This document shows, piece after piece, positions 1 through 6,133 of a stretch of 6,133 nucleotides of DNA. Every line of letters begins with the position of its first letter. Positions within the stretch are counted from its first letter, which is position 1. The notes under the pieces were generated by a model. That model saw nothing but the letters and a program-made list of their open reading frames with translations. It was not told the DNA's origin and made no database searches. The stretch covers positions 1-6,133 of the forward strand of contig USSR01000429.1 of the NCBI GenBank assembly GCA_900557355.1. Direction: 5' to 3'. Origin of the DNA: an uncultured Bacteroides sp. GTDB lineage: Bacteria; Bacteroidota; Bacteroidia; Bacteroidales; Bacteroidaceae. The position numbers and the translations under genes were made by a program.

Positions 1-1
1 T

Positions 2-1936
2 TATAGCGCTTCGCAACCGAAAGACATAGTAGCCGTTGCCCCCAATGGGAAAAAGGTTTCCGGGCAACTTCTTTCATGGCAGAACGGTAAGGCTACCGTA
101 CTTTTTCCGGTGGATATGGATCCGGTAAGTTTTTCGGTTTACGATGTGCGTAGCGGAAAAATATCCGGTACTAAGCAGTTGAAAGCTGAAAGTAATATTT
201 TGGAGAATTCGATTTATAAAGTTGTACTGGACAAGAACGGAGACATCGCTTCGATAACTGATAAACGCAACGGACGTGAGTTGGTGGAATCAGGTAAGGC
301 TTTTCGCCTTGCGCTTTTCACCCCTAGCGAGTCACGCACATGGCCGGCATGGGAGCTGTTCAAGAAAACGATTGACCAGACACCGTTGCCGGTAAATGGT
401 AATGTTGAGATTTCCGTGGCGGAAAACGGACCGGTACGTGCTTCACTCAAAGTGAAACGTACTTACGGCACTTCCAACTTCGTACAGTATATAACTCTTA
501 CGGAAGGAGGACAAGATGACCGGATAGATATTCGTAACGAGATAGACTGGAACGAAAGGAATACCCTCCTTAAAGCCGAGTTCCCAATGAATGTGTCGAA
601 TGAAATAGCTACATACGACCTTGGCATAGGTTATATCGGACGCGGCAGCAATACAGATAACAAGTATGAGGTGGTAGCCCAGCAATGGGCCGACATTACG
701 TCTGCGGATGGCAGTTACGGCATTTCTGTGATGAACGACAGCAAATACGGATGGGATAAACCGGACAACCATACGTTGAGGCTTACTCTCTTGAATACTC
801 CGGCGGTAGGCAAGGATCCCAATATGGCTCATCAGGAACATCTGGACATGGGGCATCATACTTTTAGCTATTCCATATATGGTCATAAGTCCGATATTGC
901 AGAAGCGGGGACTGCATGGAAAGCTGAAGCATTCAATCAGCCCTTACTTTCTTTCACTACTCCGAAACATGCCGGAACGTTGGGACGCAAGTTATCGTTC
1001 GTCAAGACCAATATGCCCGGCATAGCGATAAAGGCTGTTAAGAAAGCGGAAGACGGTAAGAGCTACATCGTAAGGGTGAACGAAATTTATGGAAAAGATT
1101 TTGAAAATGCAGAAATCATTTTTGCAAGTGCAGTGGAGAGCGCTTGTGAGGTGAACGGTATCGAGGAGTATGTCGGTGAGACAAAATATGAGGGTGACAA
1201 AATTGTTTTTAGCGGGACAGCTTTCCAACCACGCACTTTCAGTGTGAGACTTAAGGAAAATGCATGCCTCGCGATTCCAGAAAATCATTCTATAGATATT
1301 GAATGTAACGCGACTGCTCTTACAGTGGACGAATTCAGTATGTCGGGGAATTTTGATGGAGAAGGCAATTCTTTTGCTGCCGAACTGATGCCGGATGTAG
1401 TAGAAGCCGAGGGGGTAACGTTCCGGATGGAAAACAATCCTGCCGACTATAACTATATCCGTTGCGACGGGCAAACAATACCCCTTCCTGAGAAACACGG
1501 ATATACGAAATGTTACCTGCTGGTGACTTCGTCACACGGTGATCGCAAAGCTTCGTTCCAGGTAGATGGGAAAGATTATAGTGTCAATGTACCCTTTTAC
1601 TCAGGATTTATAGGTCAGTGGGGATGGACGGGTGAAAGTGAAGGCTATATGAAGGATGCTTCGATAGCTTATATCGGAACGCATCGCCACAGTAGCCGGG
1701 TGGGGGGTAATGAGTCCTATATTTATACTTATTTGTATAAAATCTGCCTTGATATTGCTCCGGATGCCAAGGCTCTGACTTTGCCGAAGGATGCGGGAGT
1801 AGCCCTTTTTGCAGTAACTCTTTCCGATAATTCGAACGATGATACAAAGCCTGCAACAGAGATGCGTGCCTTGCCTCATGAAACTGCAAAAGTGGAATAT
1901 ACGACTGAACCTGTGGCTGCTTCCCGTCGCCGTTGA
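2..1936 (+). CDS. GH38 alpha-mannosidase-like glycoside hydrolase, C-terminal part (5' truncated by window)
   Basis: The frame is open from the first base and gives 644 residues before a TGA; the true start and the N-terminal catalytic barrel (with the nucleophile Asp) lie to the left. Residues about 1-65 look like the linker beta domain that precedes the GH38 C-terminal region. From about residue 68 comes the typical GH38 C-terminal opening, ENSIYKVVLDKNGDIASITD, then GREL, the acidic 'RNEIDWNERNTLLKAEFP' stretch, and the family pattern of QQWAD, GISVMNDSKYGWD, LRLTLLNTP, HTFSYSIYGH. A further beta segment follows to about residue 430. Residues about 444-600 form an additional beta-rich module (FDGEGNSFAAEL at its start, ALTLPKDAGVALFAVTL near its end) that the basic GH38 fold does not need; it may bind carbohydrate. 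Enzymes of this family hydrolyse alpha-mannosides with retention; export to the periplasm is likely but the N-terminus is not visible. It is the first visible gene of a probable three-gene operon. The family call is firm, the exact substrate unknown. Confidence 0.88.
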   Translation, partial: YSASQPKDIVAVAPNGKKVSGQLLSWQNGKATVLFPVDMDPVSFSVYDVRSGKISGTKQLKAESNILENSIYKVVLDKNGDIASITDKRNGRELVESGKAFRLALFTPSESRTWPAWELFKKTIDQTPLPVNGNVEISVAENGPVRASLKVKRTYGTSNFVQYITLTEGGQDDRIDIRNEIDWNERNTLLKAEFPMNVSNEIATYDLGIGYIGRGSNTDNKYEVVAQQWADITSADGSYGISVMNDSKYGWDKPDNHTLRLTLLNTPAVGKDPNMAHQEHLDMGHHTFSYSIYGHKSDIAEAGTAWKAEAFNQPLLSFTTPKHAGTLGRKLSFVKTNMPGIAIKAVKKAEDGKSYIVRVNEIYGKDFENAEIIFASAVESACEVNGIEEYVGETKYEGDKIVFSGTAFQPRTFSVRLKENACLAIPENHSIDIECNATALTVDEFSMSGNFDGEGNSFAAELMPDVVEAEGVTFRMENNPADYNYIRCDGQTIPLPEKHGYTKCYLLVTSSHGDRKASFQVDGKDYSVNVPFYSGFIGQWGWTGESEGYMKDASIAYIGTHRHSSRVGGNESYIYTYLYKICLDIAPDAKALTLPKDAGVALFAVTLSDNSNDDTKPATEMRALPHETAKVEYTTEPVAASRRR

Positions 1937-1992
1937 GAGGGGAGGAATATAAAAATGCAAATCTTTTATCTTTTTAATTCCATTAGTGTGGT

Positions 1993-3096
1993 ATGAATAC
2001 AAAAAACATTTTTAAGACATTTTTCTTATGCTTGTCTGTCATTAGTCTGTCTTTTACACTGAACGCTCAAGAATTGAAACCACTCCGTCTGGGTGTAGCG
2101 GGAGTGTCACACGGACATCTCCATGAAGTGCTGGTTCGGCTGGAAAGAGGTGATTTCGAAATTGTAGGAGTGGCAGAACCCGATGAACAGTTAAGAGTCA
2201 ATAACCCGTTGCGCAAAAAGGTGGATAGTTCTCTTTTCTATGCCGATTTGGAGGAAATGCTGGATAAAACTAAGCCGGAGGCGGTTGTCGCTTACGGATC
2301 TATCTACGATCATCTGGCTATTGTAGAAGCCTGCGCACCGCGCGGTATACATGTAATGGTGGAAAAGCCTCTGGCAGTCAACATGAATCATGCGAATCGG
2401 ATGGCTCGGTTGGCACGTGAAAACAATACGCTGCTGCTGACAAACTACGAAACGACTTGGTATGATACGAATCATGAAGCCTATCGGTTAATAAAGAATG
2501 AAAACGCAATAGGCAAGATAAATCGTATTGAAGTGTACGACGGGCATGAAGGCCCTATTGAAATAGGTTGCGGAAAAGAGTTTACCGACTGGCTGACCGA
2601 TCCGAAGTTGAATGGAGGTGGAGCCGTAATAGACTTTGGCTGCTATGGCGCAAACTTGGTAACCTGGCTGATGAACGGTGAAAGACCTAAAAGTGTATAC
2701 GCCATTCTGAAACAACTTAAGCCGGACAAATATCCGAAAGTAGATGACGATGCTACAATTTTAGTCGAGTACCCCTCTGCAACCGTACAAATTATGGGTT
2801 CATGGAATTGGCCGAAGGGACGGAAAGATATGCATATTTATGGTAGCGAAGGATATATCTATCAGGATACTCCGGGTTCTATGCGTGTTTATACCCATCG
2901 AAAAGAAAAAACGACATTGCCTCCCAAGCTTAAAGAGCCTTATAATGATTCTTTCTATTACCTGAAAGCTGCTGTTAGGAAGGAAATTCAGGTACAGCCT
3001 TATGATTTGTCTTCATTGGAAAATAACCTGATCGTTGTAGAAATATTAGAATCTGCAATCAAAAGTGCTAAAAGCGGTAAACCCGTCAGATTTTAA
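1993..3096 (+). CDS. Secreted Gfo/Idh/MocA-family NAD(P)-dependent oxidoreductase
   Basis: The protein has 367 residues, a normal length for the family plus a signal peptide. Residues 1-25 are a Sec-type signal (Lys-rich start, hydrophobic core FFLCLSVISLSF, likely cleavage after LNA) with no twin arginine. The Rossmann fold starts at residue 32 (LRLGVAGVSHGHLHEV, a variant glycine loop), followed by VAEPDE at the end of beta 2 and the hallmark EKP at 124-126, whose Lys125 is the usual catalytic lysine. The C-terminal alpha/beta domain has GGGAVIDFGCYGANLVTWL at 208-226, matching the GGG-x-L-x-D-x-G-x-H-x-x-D signature but with Tyr218 in place of His and Asn221 in place of Asp. The family oxidises or reduces sugars and derivatives with NAD(P); some members hydrolyse glycosides through a transient keto step. 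It lies 56 bases after the GH38 gene and 89 before the ceramidase-like gene, all co-directional, so probably co-transcribed. No strong promoter is visible ahead of it. The ATG start is chosen because it gives a complete signal peptide. The substrate is unknown. Confidence 0.9.
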   Translation: MNTKNIFKTFFLCLSVISLSFTLNAQELKPLRLGVAGVSHGHLHEVLVRLERGDFEIVGVAEPDEQLRVNNPLRKKVDSSLFYADLEEMLDKTKPEAVVAYGSIYDHLAIVEACAPRGIHVMVEKPLAVNMNHANRMARLARENNTLLLTNYETTWYDTNHEAYRLIKNENAIGKINRIEVYDGHEGPIEIGCGKEFTDWLTDPKLNGGGAVIDFGCYGANLVTWLMNGERPKSVYAILKQLKPDKYPKVDDDATILVEYPSATVQIMGSWNWPKGRKDMHIYGSEGYIYQDTPGSMRVYTHRKEKTTLPPKLKEPYNDSFYYLKAAVRKEIQVQPYDLSSLENNLIVVEILESAIKSAKSGKPVRF

Positions 3097-3185
3097 GCTG
3101 AATTATGAGACTTTGGGGTTTGCATGATAGATGCTCAATCTGCAAGGTCATATCAAAGTATTAACTGAATAATAACATTTTAATC

Positions 3186-4438
3186 ATGAAAAAAGTATTC
3201 CTTTTCATCCTGCTCTGTGGATGCCTGGCTCTATCGGGCACACTCAAGGCTGCCGAAGGACAGCTAATGGCCGGAACGGCTAAAATCAACACGACTCTGT
3301 GTATGCACGTGCTTTGGTGATGGAGGTAGGCGATATGCGTGTAGCACAGGTGTCTGTCGACCTGGTTAATTTTTATAGCGACCGCGTGGCTGATGTCTGC
3401 AAAGAAAAATACGGCATCACGCAGTTGCTGATCTGTGCTTCGCATACTCACGAAGATCCCAACATGGCTGATGCCAGACCTCGTGAAAAGAAACCTGACC
3501 ACACTCCGTTCTTTGAAGAGTGCATCATTAAGGTAGTGGGCGAAGCAATTGGCAATATGTTCCCCGCACGTATCTCGGCCGGCACGCGTACGTTTCCGCA
3601 ATTGGGTTTCAATCGCCTCATTATCCGTAAAGACGGTAAGGCTCGCGAATCGTGGATAGGCGATGAACACTACAATGTAGAAAACCCCGAACGGATACCT
3701 TTCGGCCCGGTTGACCCCGAAGTAGGCGTAATTAAGGTAGAAGATATGCAAGGTAATGCACGTGCTATCGTTATGAGTTATGCCATGCATGCAGACCTTG
3801 GTTGTTTCAGCTATGAAATTTCGGCCGACTATCCCGGATATGCTTGTAGGAAGGTGGAAGAAGCGTTCGATAACAAAGCTGTCTGCCTCTTTGTAGCAGG
3901 TGGCGGTGGTAATGTGGAAGGGCTGATGATTAGCCGGAGACGCTCAGGTCCCAATGATCCTATCAAAACAGACTACAAGCCCATTCAGCGCACAGGAGAA
4001 TTGCTCGGAATCGAAGTGATTAAACTTGCCAATGCATTACATGCTTCCAGTGATAACACCTCTTTCAAAATGCGTACAGACTCGTTGCAATTCTCTACTC
4101 GCGCGGACAAAAACCGTAAGGTAAATGTCCATATCGCTACATTCCTCATTAATGACTTTGCAATAGCTGTTTGCCCGGGTGAAATGTTCGTACAACTTCA
4201 ATTGGAATGGAAGGCAAAAGCCAGACTGGCCGATGTGACTCCTCTCTTCTTTGGCTATACGTATGTGAAGGGACGCTCCCCCGGCTATGTAGCCGATGTA
4301 CGCTCGGCGGCATTGGGAGGTTTTGGTGCCGAAGGTGGCAACCGTATACAAGTAGGAGGTGGCGAAACCATCATCAACAAGCATTTAGAGAGTTTGTATA
4401 TACTCAATGATCAGCGTGCGAGCATACACCTTAAATAA
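3186..4438 (+). pseudogene. Neutral/alkaline ceramidase-like protein, frameshifted near its 5' end
   Basis: From ATG 3186 there is a clear signal peptide (MKKVFLFILLCGC..., probable cleavage near LKA|AEG) and the first family residues, LMAGTAKIN, but this frame ends at TGA 3318-3320 after 44 residues. The remainder continues in a different frame to TAA at 4438; just before GTG 3299 that frame reads HDS, giving HDSVYARALVMEV, the usual 'HDPLYARALVL' of the family. Between AKIN and HDS homologues carry a further stretch with an ITP-type motif, absent here, so a small out-of-frame deletion around 3285-3295 is the simplest reading. Numbered from GTG 3299, the downstream part keeps the probable zinc-site and active-site elements of PF04734-type hydrolases: SHTH 48-51, MHAD with His164, ISADYPGY 174-181, CPGE with Glu295, and SPGY with Tyr330. 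If translated only from GTG 3299 (379 residues), the product would lack a signal peptide and stay cytoplasmic. The family hydrolyses N-acyl bonds as in ceramide, but the substrate of Bacteroides members is uncertain. Last gene of the probable operon. A sequencing error is possible. Confidence 0.82.
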
Positions 4439-4466
4439 AGTAGGCATAATGAAATAAAGAAAATAG

Positions 4467-4506
4467 ATGAGGTTGTGTTCTAATTTTTATTGGTACACAA
4501 CCTCAT
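4467..4506 (+). terminator. Perfect 12-bp inverted repeat, probable operon-end terminator
   Basis: ATGAGGTTGTGT at 4467-4478 is exactly complementary to ACACAACCTCAT at 4495-4506, with a 16-base AT-rich loop. It starts 28 bases after the stop of the ceramidase-like gene, where a transcript end is expected. The loop is long and no clean T-run follows the right arm (GTTGTATATT comes next), so it is not a textbook intrinsic terminator. It could instead be a 3'-end stabilising hairpin or a protein-binding dyad. Confidence 0.55.
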
Positions 4507-4656
4507 GTTGTATATTAAAAATAAGAACTTGAGTTTGAAGCGTTTCTGGGGTTCTCACTTACGAGGAAGACCGGTTGTTTATGGAAAGAAATACCTGTTA
4601 TATAACTTTTGTGTAGGCTTGTATTATAAATTGCCTATAAAGAATGATCAGATAAG

Positions 4657-4687
4657 TGTGTTAGGAAACTAAATTTTATTACTTTTG
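4657..4687 (+). promoter_or_regulatory. Bacteroides-type sigma-ABfr promoter match
   Basis: TGTG at 4657-4660 (consensus TTTG), a 19-base spacer, then TACTTTTG at 4680-4687, a full match to TAnnTTTG and followed by CAAA. Spacing fits the Bacteroides -33/-7 rule of 19-21 bases. It lies after the terminator-like dyad and directs transcription toward the small gene at 4888, giving a leader of about 195 bases. The upstream element is one base off consensus. Confidence 0.5.
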
Positions 4688-4807
4688 CAAATTAATTATT
4701 TTAACTATAGTAATTCATATAAAATCATAAGAATTGCTGTAACTGATAATATATAATTTTCTCTGTGCATAAAAGTAGCCATTGTGTATACTACAGGTCT
4801 TTCCCCT

Positions 4808-4877
4808 GTCTATCCTTTGTGGATATCCCGAGCTTAACCTGATGCAAACTGAAATAAAATGTAGCAACAGGATAGAC
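4808..4877 (+). repeat. 9-bp inverted repeat in the leader of the small orphan gene
   Basis: GTCTATCCT at 4808-4816 is complementary to AGGATAGAC at 4869-4877, with 52 bases between. The left arm can instead pair locally: TATCC 4811-4815 with GGATA 4821-4825 over a 5-base loop. So two mutually exclusive pairings are possible. The right arm ends 10 bases before the TTG start at 4888. This may be a regulatory leader structure, but a 9-bp dyad in AT-rich DNA can also arise by chance. Confidence 0.3.
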
Positions 4878-4887
4878 TGATTAAGTT

Positions 4888-5103
4888 TTGGAAGAGCGAC
4901 TTAAAATTAATATTGCTGAGTTAAAAGAGTTGAGGAGTATGGATGCTTTTTGTGCTGTCCTGGCGAAAAAAAAGTTATTAAGCGAGGAAGGGGCCAGAAT
5001 AGTGAGACGTATTCTGAAGACTCTCACCAAGCTTCTCTTGGATTATATGGAAAGGGAAGAAAGAAGAAAAAGAGAAAGGGAAAAAAATAAATATGGATTG
5101 TAA
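4888..5103 (+). CDS. Small, highly charged hypothetical protein
   Basis: An open frame of 71 codons with no family I recognise. The only in-frame start after the upstream TAA (4882-4884) that keeps the full helix is TTG 4888; the first ATG is at 4939 (residue 18) and would give 54 residues. No Shine-Dalgarno-like site is obvious, which is normal in Bacteroides. The sequence looks wholly helical: an amphipathic N-terminal half (INIAELKELRSMDAFCAVLAK), a middle helix (IVRRILKTLTKLLLDYM), then a run of alternating Arg/Lys and Glu (REERRKREREKN) ending KYGL. No membrane segment or signal peptide is seen. The balanced, gene-like composition and the promoter upstream argue for a real gene; the lack of a good start codon argues against or suggests a decayed 5' end. 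It precedes the primase-like gene by 187 bases and could be a nucleic-acid-binding or partner protein, but that is only a guess. Confidence 0.5.
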   Translation: MEERLKINIAELKELRSMDAFCAVLAKKKLLSEEGARIVRRILKTLTKLLLDYMEREERRKREREKNKYGL

Positions 5104-5141
5104 GAAATAGAATGAATAGTTAAAAAATACGAATATGCAAA

Positions 5142-5202
5142 TTGTACACTTTTTGTTTTTATATCATTGAAGATGATGTGATTAGAAAATAGAAGTGTAC
5201 AA
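5142..5202. repeat. Nested inverted repeat upstream of the primase-like gene
   Basis: TTGTACACTT at 5142-5151 is perfectly complementary to AAGTGTACAA at 5193-5202, with 41 bases between. Inside lies a second hairpin: ATCAT 5163-5167 and ATGAT 5173-5177 around a 5-base loop, extendable by a T-G and an A-T pair. The arms contain the self-complementary hexamer TGTACA. The whole element sits between the small orphan gene and the BT4734-like gene, 89 bases before the latter's ATG. It may be a terminator for the small gene, an operator, or a structured leader; the sequence alone does not decide. Confidence 0.5.
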
Positions 5203-5290
5203 AAATCAAAAGGTGATTTGTATTATTATGTTTTCCTTTACAGTGGCAGCGGCAATAGTGCCTGCTGCCTGATGCTGTAACATTGAAAAT

Positions 5291-6133
5291 ATGAAGGATA
5301 CAGATCAAAAACAAATCGCAGATTCGGAATTTCCCGGTTCCGTCTCTGAGTTTCCGAGCGTGCGGAGTAAAACATCACGTACTATTACTATCCGGGAATT
5401 TGTAGATACGGTGCGTAGCGACCGCTATCGCCGGCAGGTACAGGAGTACCGTCGGCTGAAAGCTCTGCCTGGGCATGAAGCTGAAGCACAAGCCGTGAAG
5501 GACAGTATGCTTTGTATTGTCCCTGCCGGTATTTGCCGGGGAGGGCATGCGGTGCAGTGTTTGTTGGTGCATAGCGCACTGTTGTGCATTGATTTGGACA
5601 ATACCGGCGATCGAACCCGGGAGGTGTTGGAACTGACCCGCTCTTTACCTTTTACTTGCATTTCGTTCATCAGTATTTCCGGTGAGGGAATCAAGGTGCT
5701 GGTTCGCATACGGAAAGAGGATGTACAGGAAGATTACGCACGTCTTTATTCTGTTGTGGGCAGTGCGGTGAGTACTCATGTAAGGCATCCTTACGATGAG
5801 AAATGCAAGATTCTGACTCAGCCTTGTTTTTACAGTTATGACCCGGAAGCATATTGGAATGCTGAGGCTGTGGCATTTCAGATGCCGGAGTGTCCGTCGT
5901 TACCGGATGTTCCGCTAACCATTCCGCCGAAGGTGCTGGCAACCGGCCAGTCAAAGGCATTGCAGATTGTCGTTCCGGATACTTCGTCTGTAGCATGCGG
6001 ATTTATTTCCCGTTTGCTCGATGAGTTTGAACGGAACAATCCCTTCCGTCGCGGTAATCGCAACGATCTGGCACTGAAGCTGGGACGTGTGGCAGGAAGT
6101 AAAGGTTTTTCTCCTGAAGAACTTGAAAAGTTG
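5291..6133 (+). CDS. BT4734-like/VirE N-terminal domain primase-like protein (3' end beyond window)
   Basis: The frame is open from ATG 5291 to the right edge (281 codons) with no stop in the window; an in-frame TGA at 5270-5272 makes this ATG the first possible start. After a polar N-terminus, residues about 34-200 match the BT4734-like N-terminal domain (VirE_N type): a conserved opening (TIREFVDTVRSDRYRRQV), then LCIDLDNTGD with Asp101 and Asp103, then SFISISGEGIKVLVRI with Gly133 and Lys135, then PCFYSYDPEAYWN at 178-190. The DxD and G-x-K-V elements are those expected of a primase/polymerase-like palm fold. Residues about 236-281 (FISRLLDEFERNNPFRRGNR, then NDLALKLGRVAGSKGFSPEEL) look like the helical domain that often follows in primases (PriCT-like). 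Full-length relatives commonly continue into a DUF3987 or VirE helicase/ATPase region, which would lie to the right. Role: probably DNA synthesis or replication-linked function in the cytoplasm, often near mobile or HU-type genes in Bacteroides. Promoter not clear; a weak TTTG (5217-5220) and TACAGTGG (5239-5246) pair has an 18-base spacer. Confidence 0.85.
   Translation, partial: MKDTDQKQIADSEFPGSVSEFPSVRSKTSRTITIREFVDTVRSDRYRRQVQEYRRLKALPGHEAEAQAVKDSMLCIVPAGICRGGHAVQCLLVHSALLCIDLDNTGDRTREVLELTRSLPFTCISFISISGEGIKVLVRIRKEDVQEDYARLYSVVGSAVSTHVRHPYDEKCKILTQPCFYSYDPEAYWNAEAVAFQMPECPSLPDVPLTIPPKVLATGQSKALQIVVPDTSSVACGFISRLLDEFERNNPFRRGNRNDLALKLGRVAGSKGFSPEELEKL

Larger units (their letters stand above)
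4439..4887. other. Non-coding, AT-rich intergenic region with terminator-like dyad, promoter and leader
   Basis: No convincing gene is seen in these 449 bases. A TTG-started open frame from 4490 to 4672 exists, but it begins inside the inverted repeat at 4467-4506, has no recognisable motif and ends just before a good promoter match, so it is treated as chance. The region holds, in order, a 12-bp inverted repeat, a Bacteroides-type promoter match ending at 4687, and a leader of about 195 bases. The leader contains small hairpins: ACAGG/CCTGT at 4793-4809, TATCC/GGATA at 4811-4825, and a 9-bp dyad at 4808-4816 and 4869-4877. I recognise no known riboswitch or small RNA. Confidence 0.6.

Noticed and set aside
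443..886. Antisense open frame of 147 codons inside the GH38 gene
   Set aside because: It is fully opposite a strongly supported coding region and its translation shows no family features.
3281..3299. Programmed -1 frameshift joining the two parts of the ceramidase-like gene
   Set aside because: There is only a short A-run (AAAA) and no good slippery heptamer; moreover a shift would still leave the conserved segment after AKIN missing, so a deletion explains more.
3161..3790. Antisense open frame of 209 codons across the broken 5' end of the ceramidase-like gene
   Set aside because: The + strand carries clear family motifs on both sides of the frameshift; the antisense product has no recognisable domain.
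4490..4672. 60-codon + strand open frame with a TTG start
   Set aside because: It starts within the loop and right arm of the inverted repeat, has no recognisable motif, and lies in AT-rich DNA just before a promoter match; judged to be chance.
5142..5202. Invertible promoter of the Mpi-controlled phase-variation type
   Set aside because: The repeats are only 10 bp with a 41-base spacer, shorter than such invertible segments, and no good promoter is found inside on either strand.
5228..5272. 14-codon open frame (ATG TTT TCC ... GCC TGA) as a leader peptide for the primase-like gene
   Set aside because: It is very short, has no regulatory codon run and no following attenuator hairpin; not supportable.
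5375..6063. Several overlapping antisense open frames at the right end
   Set aside because: They are shadows of the BT4734-like gene, which runs open through the whole stretch with conserved motifs.

Overview
The window looks like a chromosomal segment from a gut-type Bacteroides or close relative (Bacteroidota). The reasons are the family content (secreted GH38-type glycosidase, secreted Gfo/Idh/MocA oxidoreductase, neutral-ceramidase-like protein, BT4734/VirE-N protein), gene starts without clear Shine-Dalgarno sequences, AT-rich intergenic DNA, and a Bacteroides-type promoter of the TTTG-N19-TAnnTTTG kind. All convincing genes are on the + strand.

Left part (1-4438): three co-directional genes with short gaps (56 and 89 bases) form what looks like a degradative operon entering from the left. 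The first is the C-terminal 644 residues of a family-38 alpha-mannosidase-like glycoside hydrolase; its catalytic domain lies outside the window. It carries an extra C-terminal beta-rich module. The second is a complete Gfo/Idh/MocA-family NAD(P)-dependent oxidoreductase with a Sec-type signal peptide. The third is a neutral/alkaline-ceramidase-like protein whose 5' end is broken. Its signal peptide and first conserved residues lie in one frame and the rest in another, and a conserved segment is missing at the junction, so it is best read as a small out-of-frame deletion. If intact, the three products would probably act together outside the cytoplasm on a glycan or glycolipid-like substrate. 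That joint role is inferred from context.

Middle part (4439-5290): a perfect 12-bp inverted repeat just after the ceramidase-like gene probably ends the operon. It is followed by about 380 bases of AT-rich DNA with no convincing gene, containing a good Bacteroides promoter match and a leader with several small dyads. Next comes a short, highly charged orphan protein (71 codons, TTG or internal ATG start), then a 187-base gap holding a nested inverted repeat (10-bp outer arms, hairpin inside).

Right part (5291-6133): the first 281 codons of a BT4734-like/VirE N-terminal domain protein, a primase-like (archaeo-eukaryotic primase type) protein usually fused to a helicase/ATPase-like C-terminal region. 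It runs off the right edge. This half is functionally unrelated to the catabolic operon and marks a change to a mobile-element or replication-type neighbourhood. I see no tRNA, rRNA, CRISPR array, IS element or complete novel system. The most notable items are the broken ceramidase-like gene, the secreted oxidoreductase in a glycosidase operon, and the structured DNA around the small orphan gene ahead of the primase-like gene.
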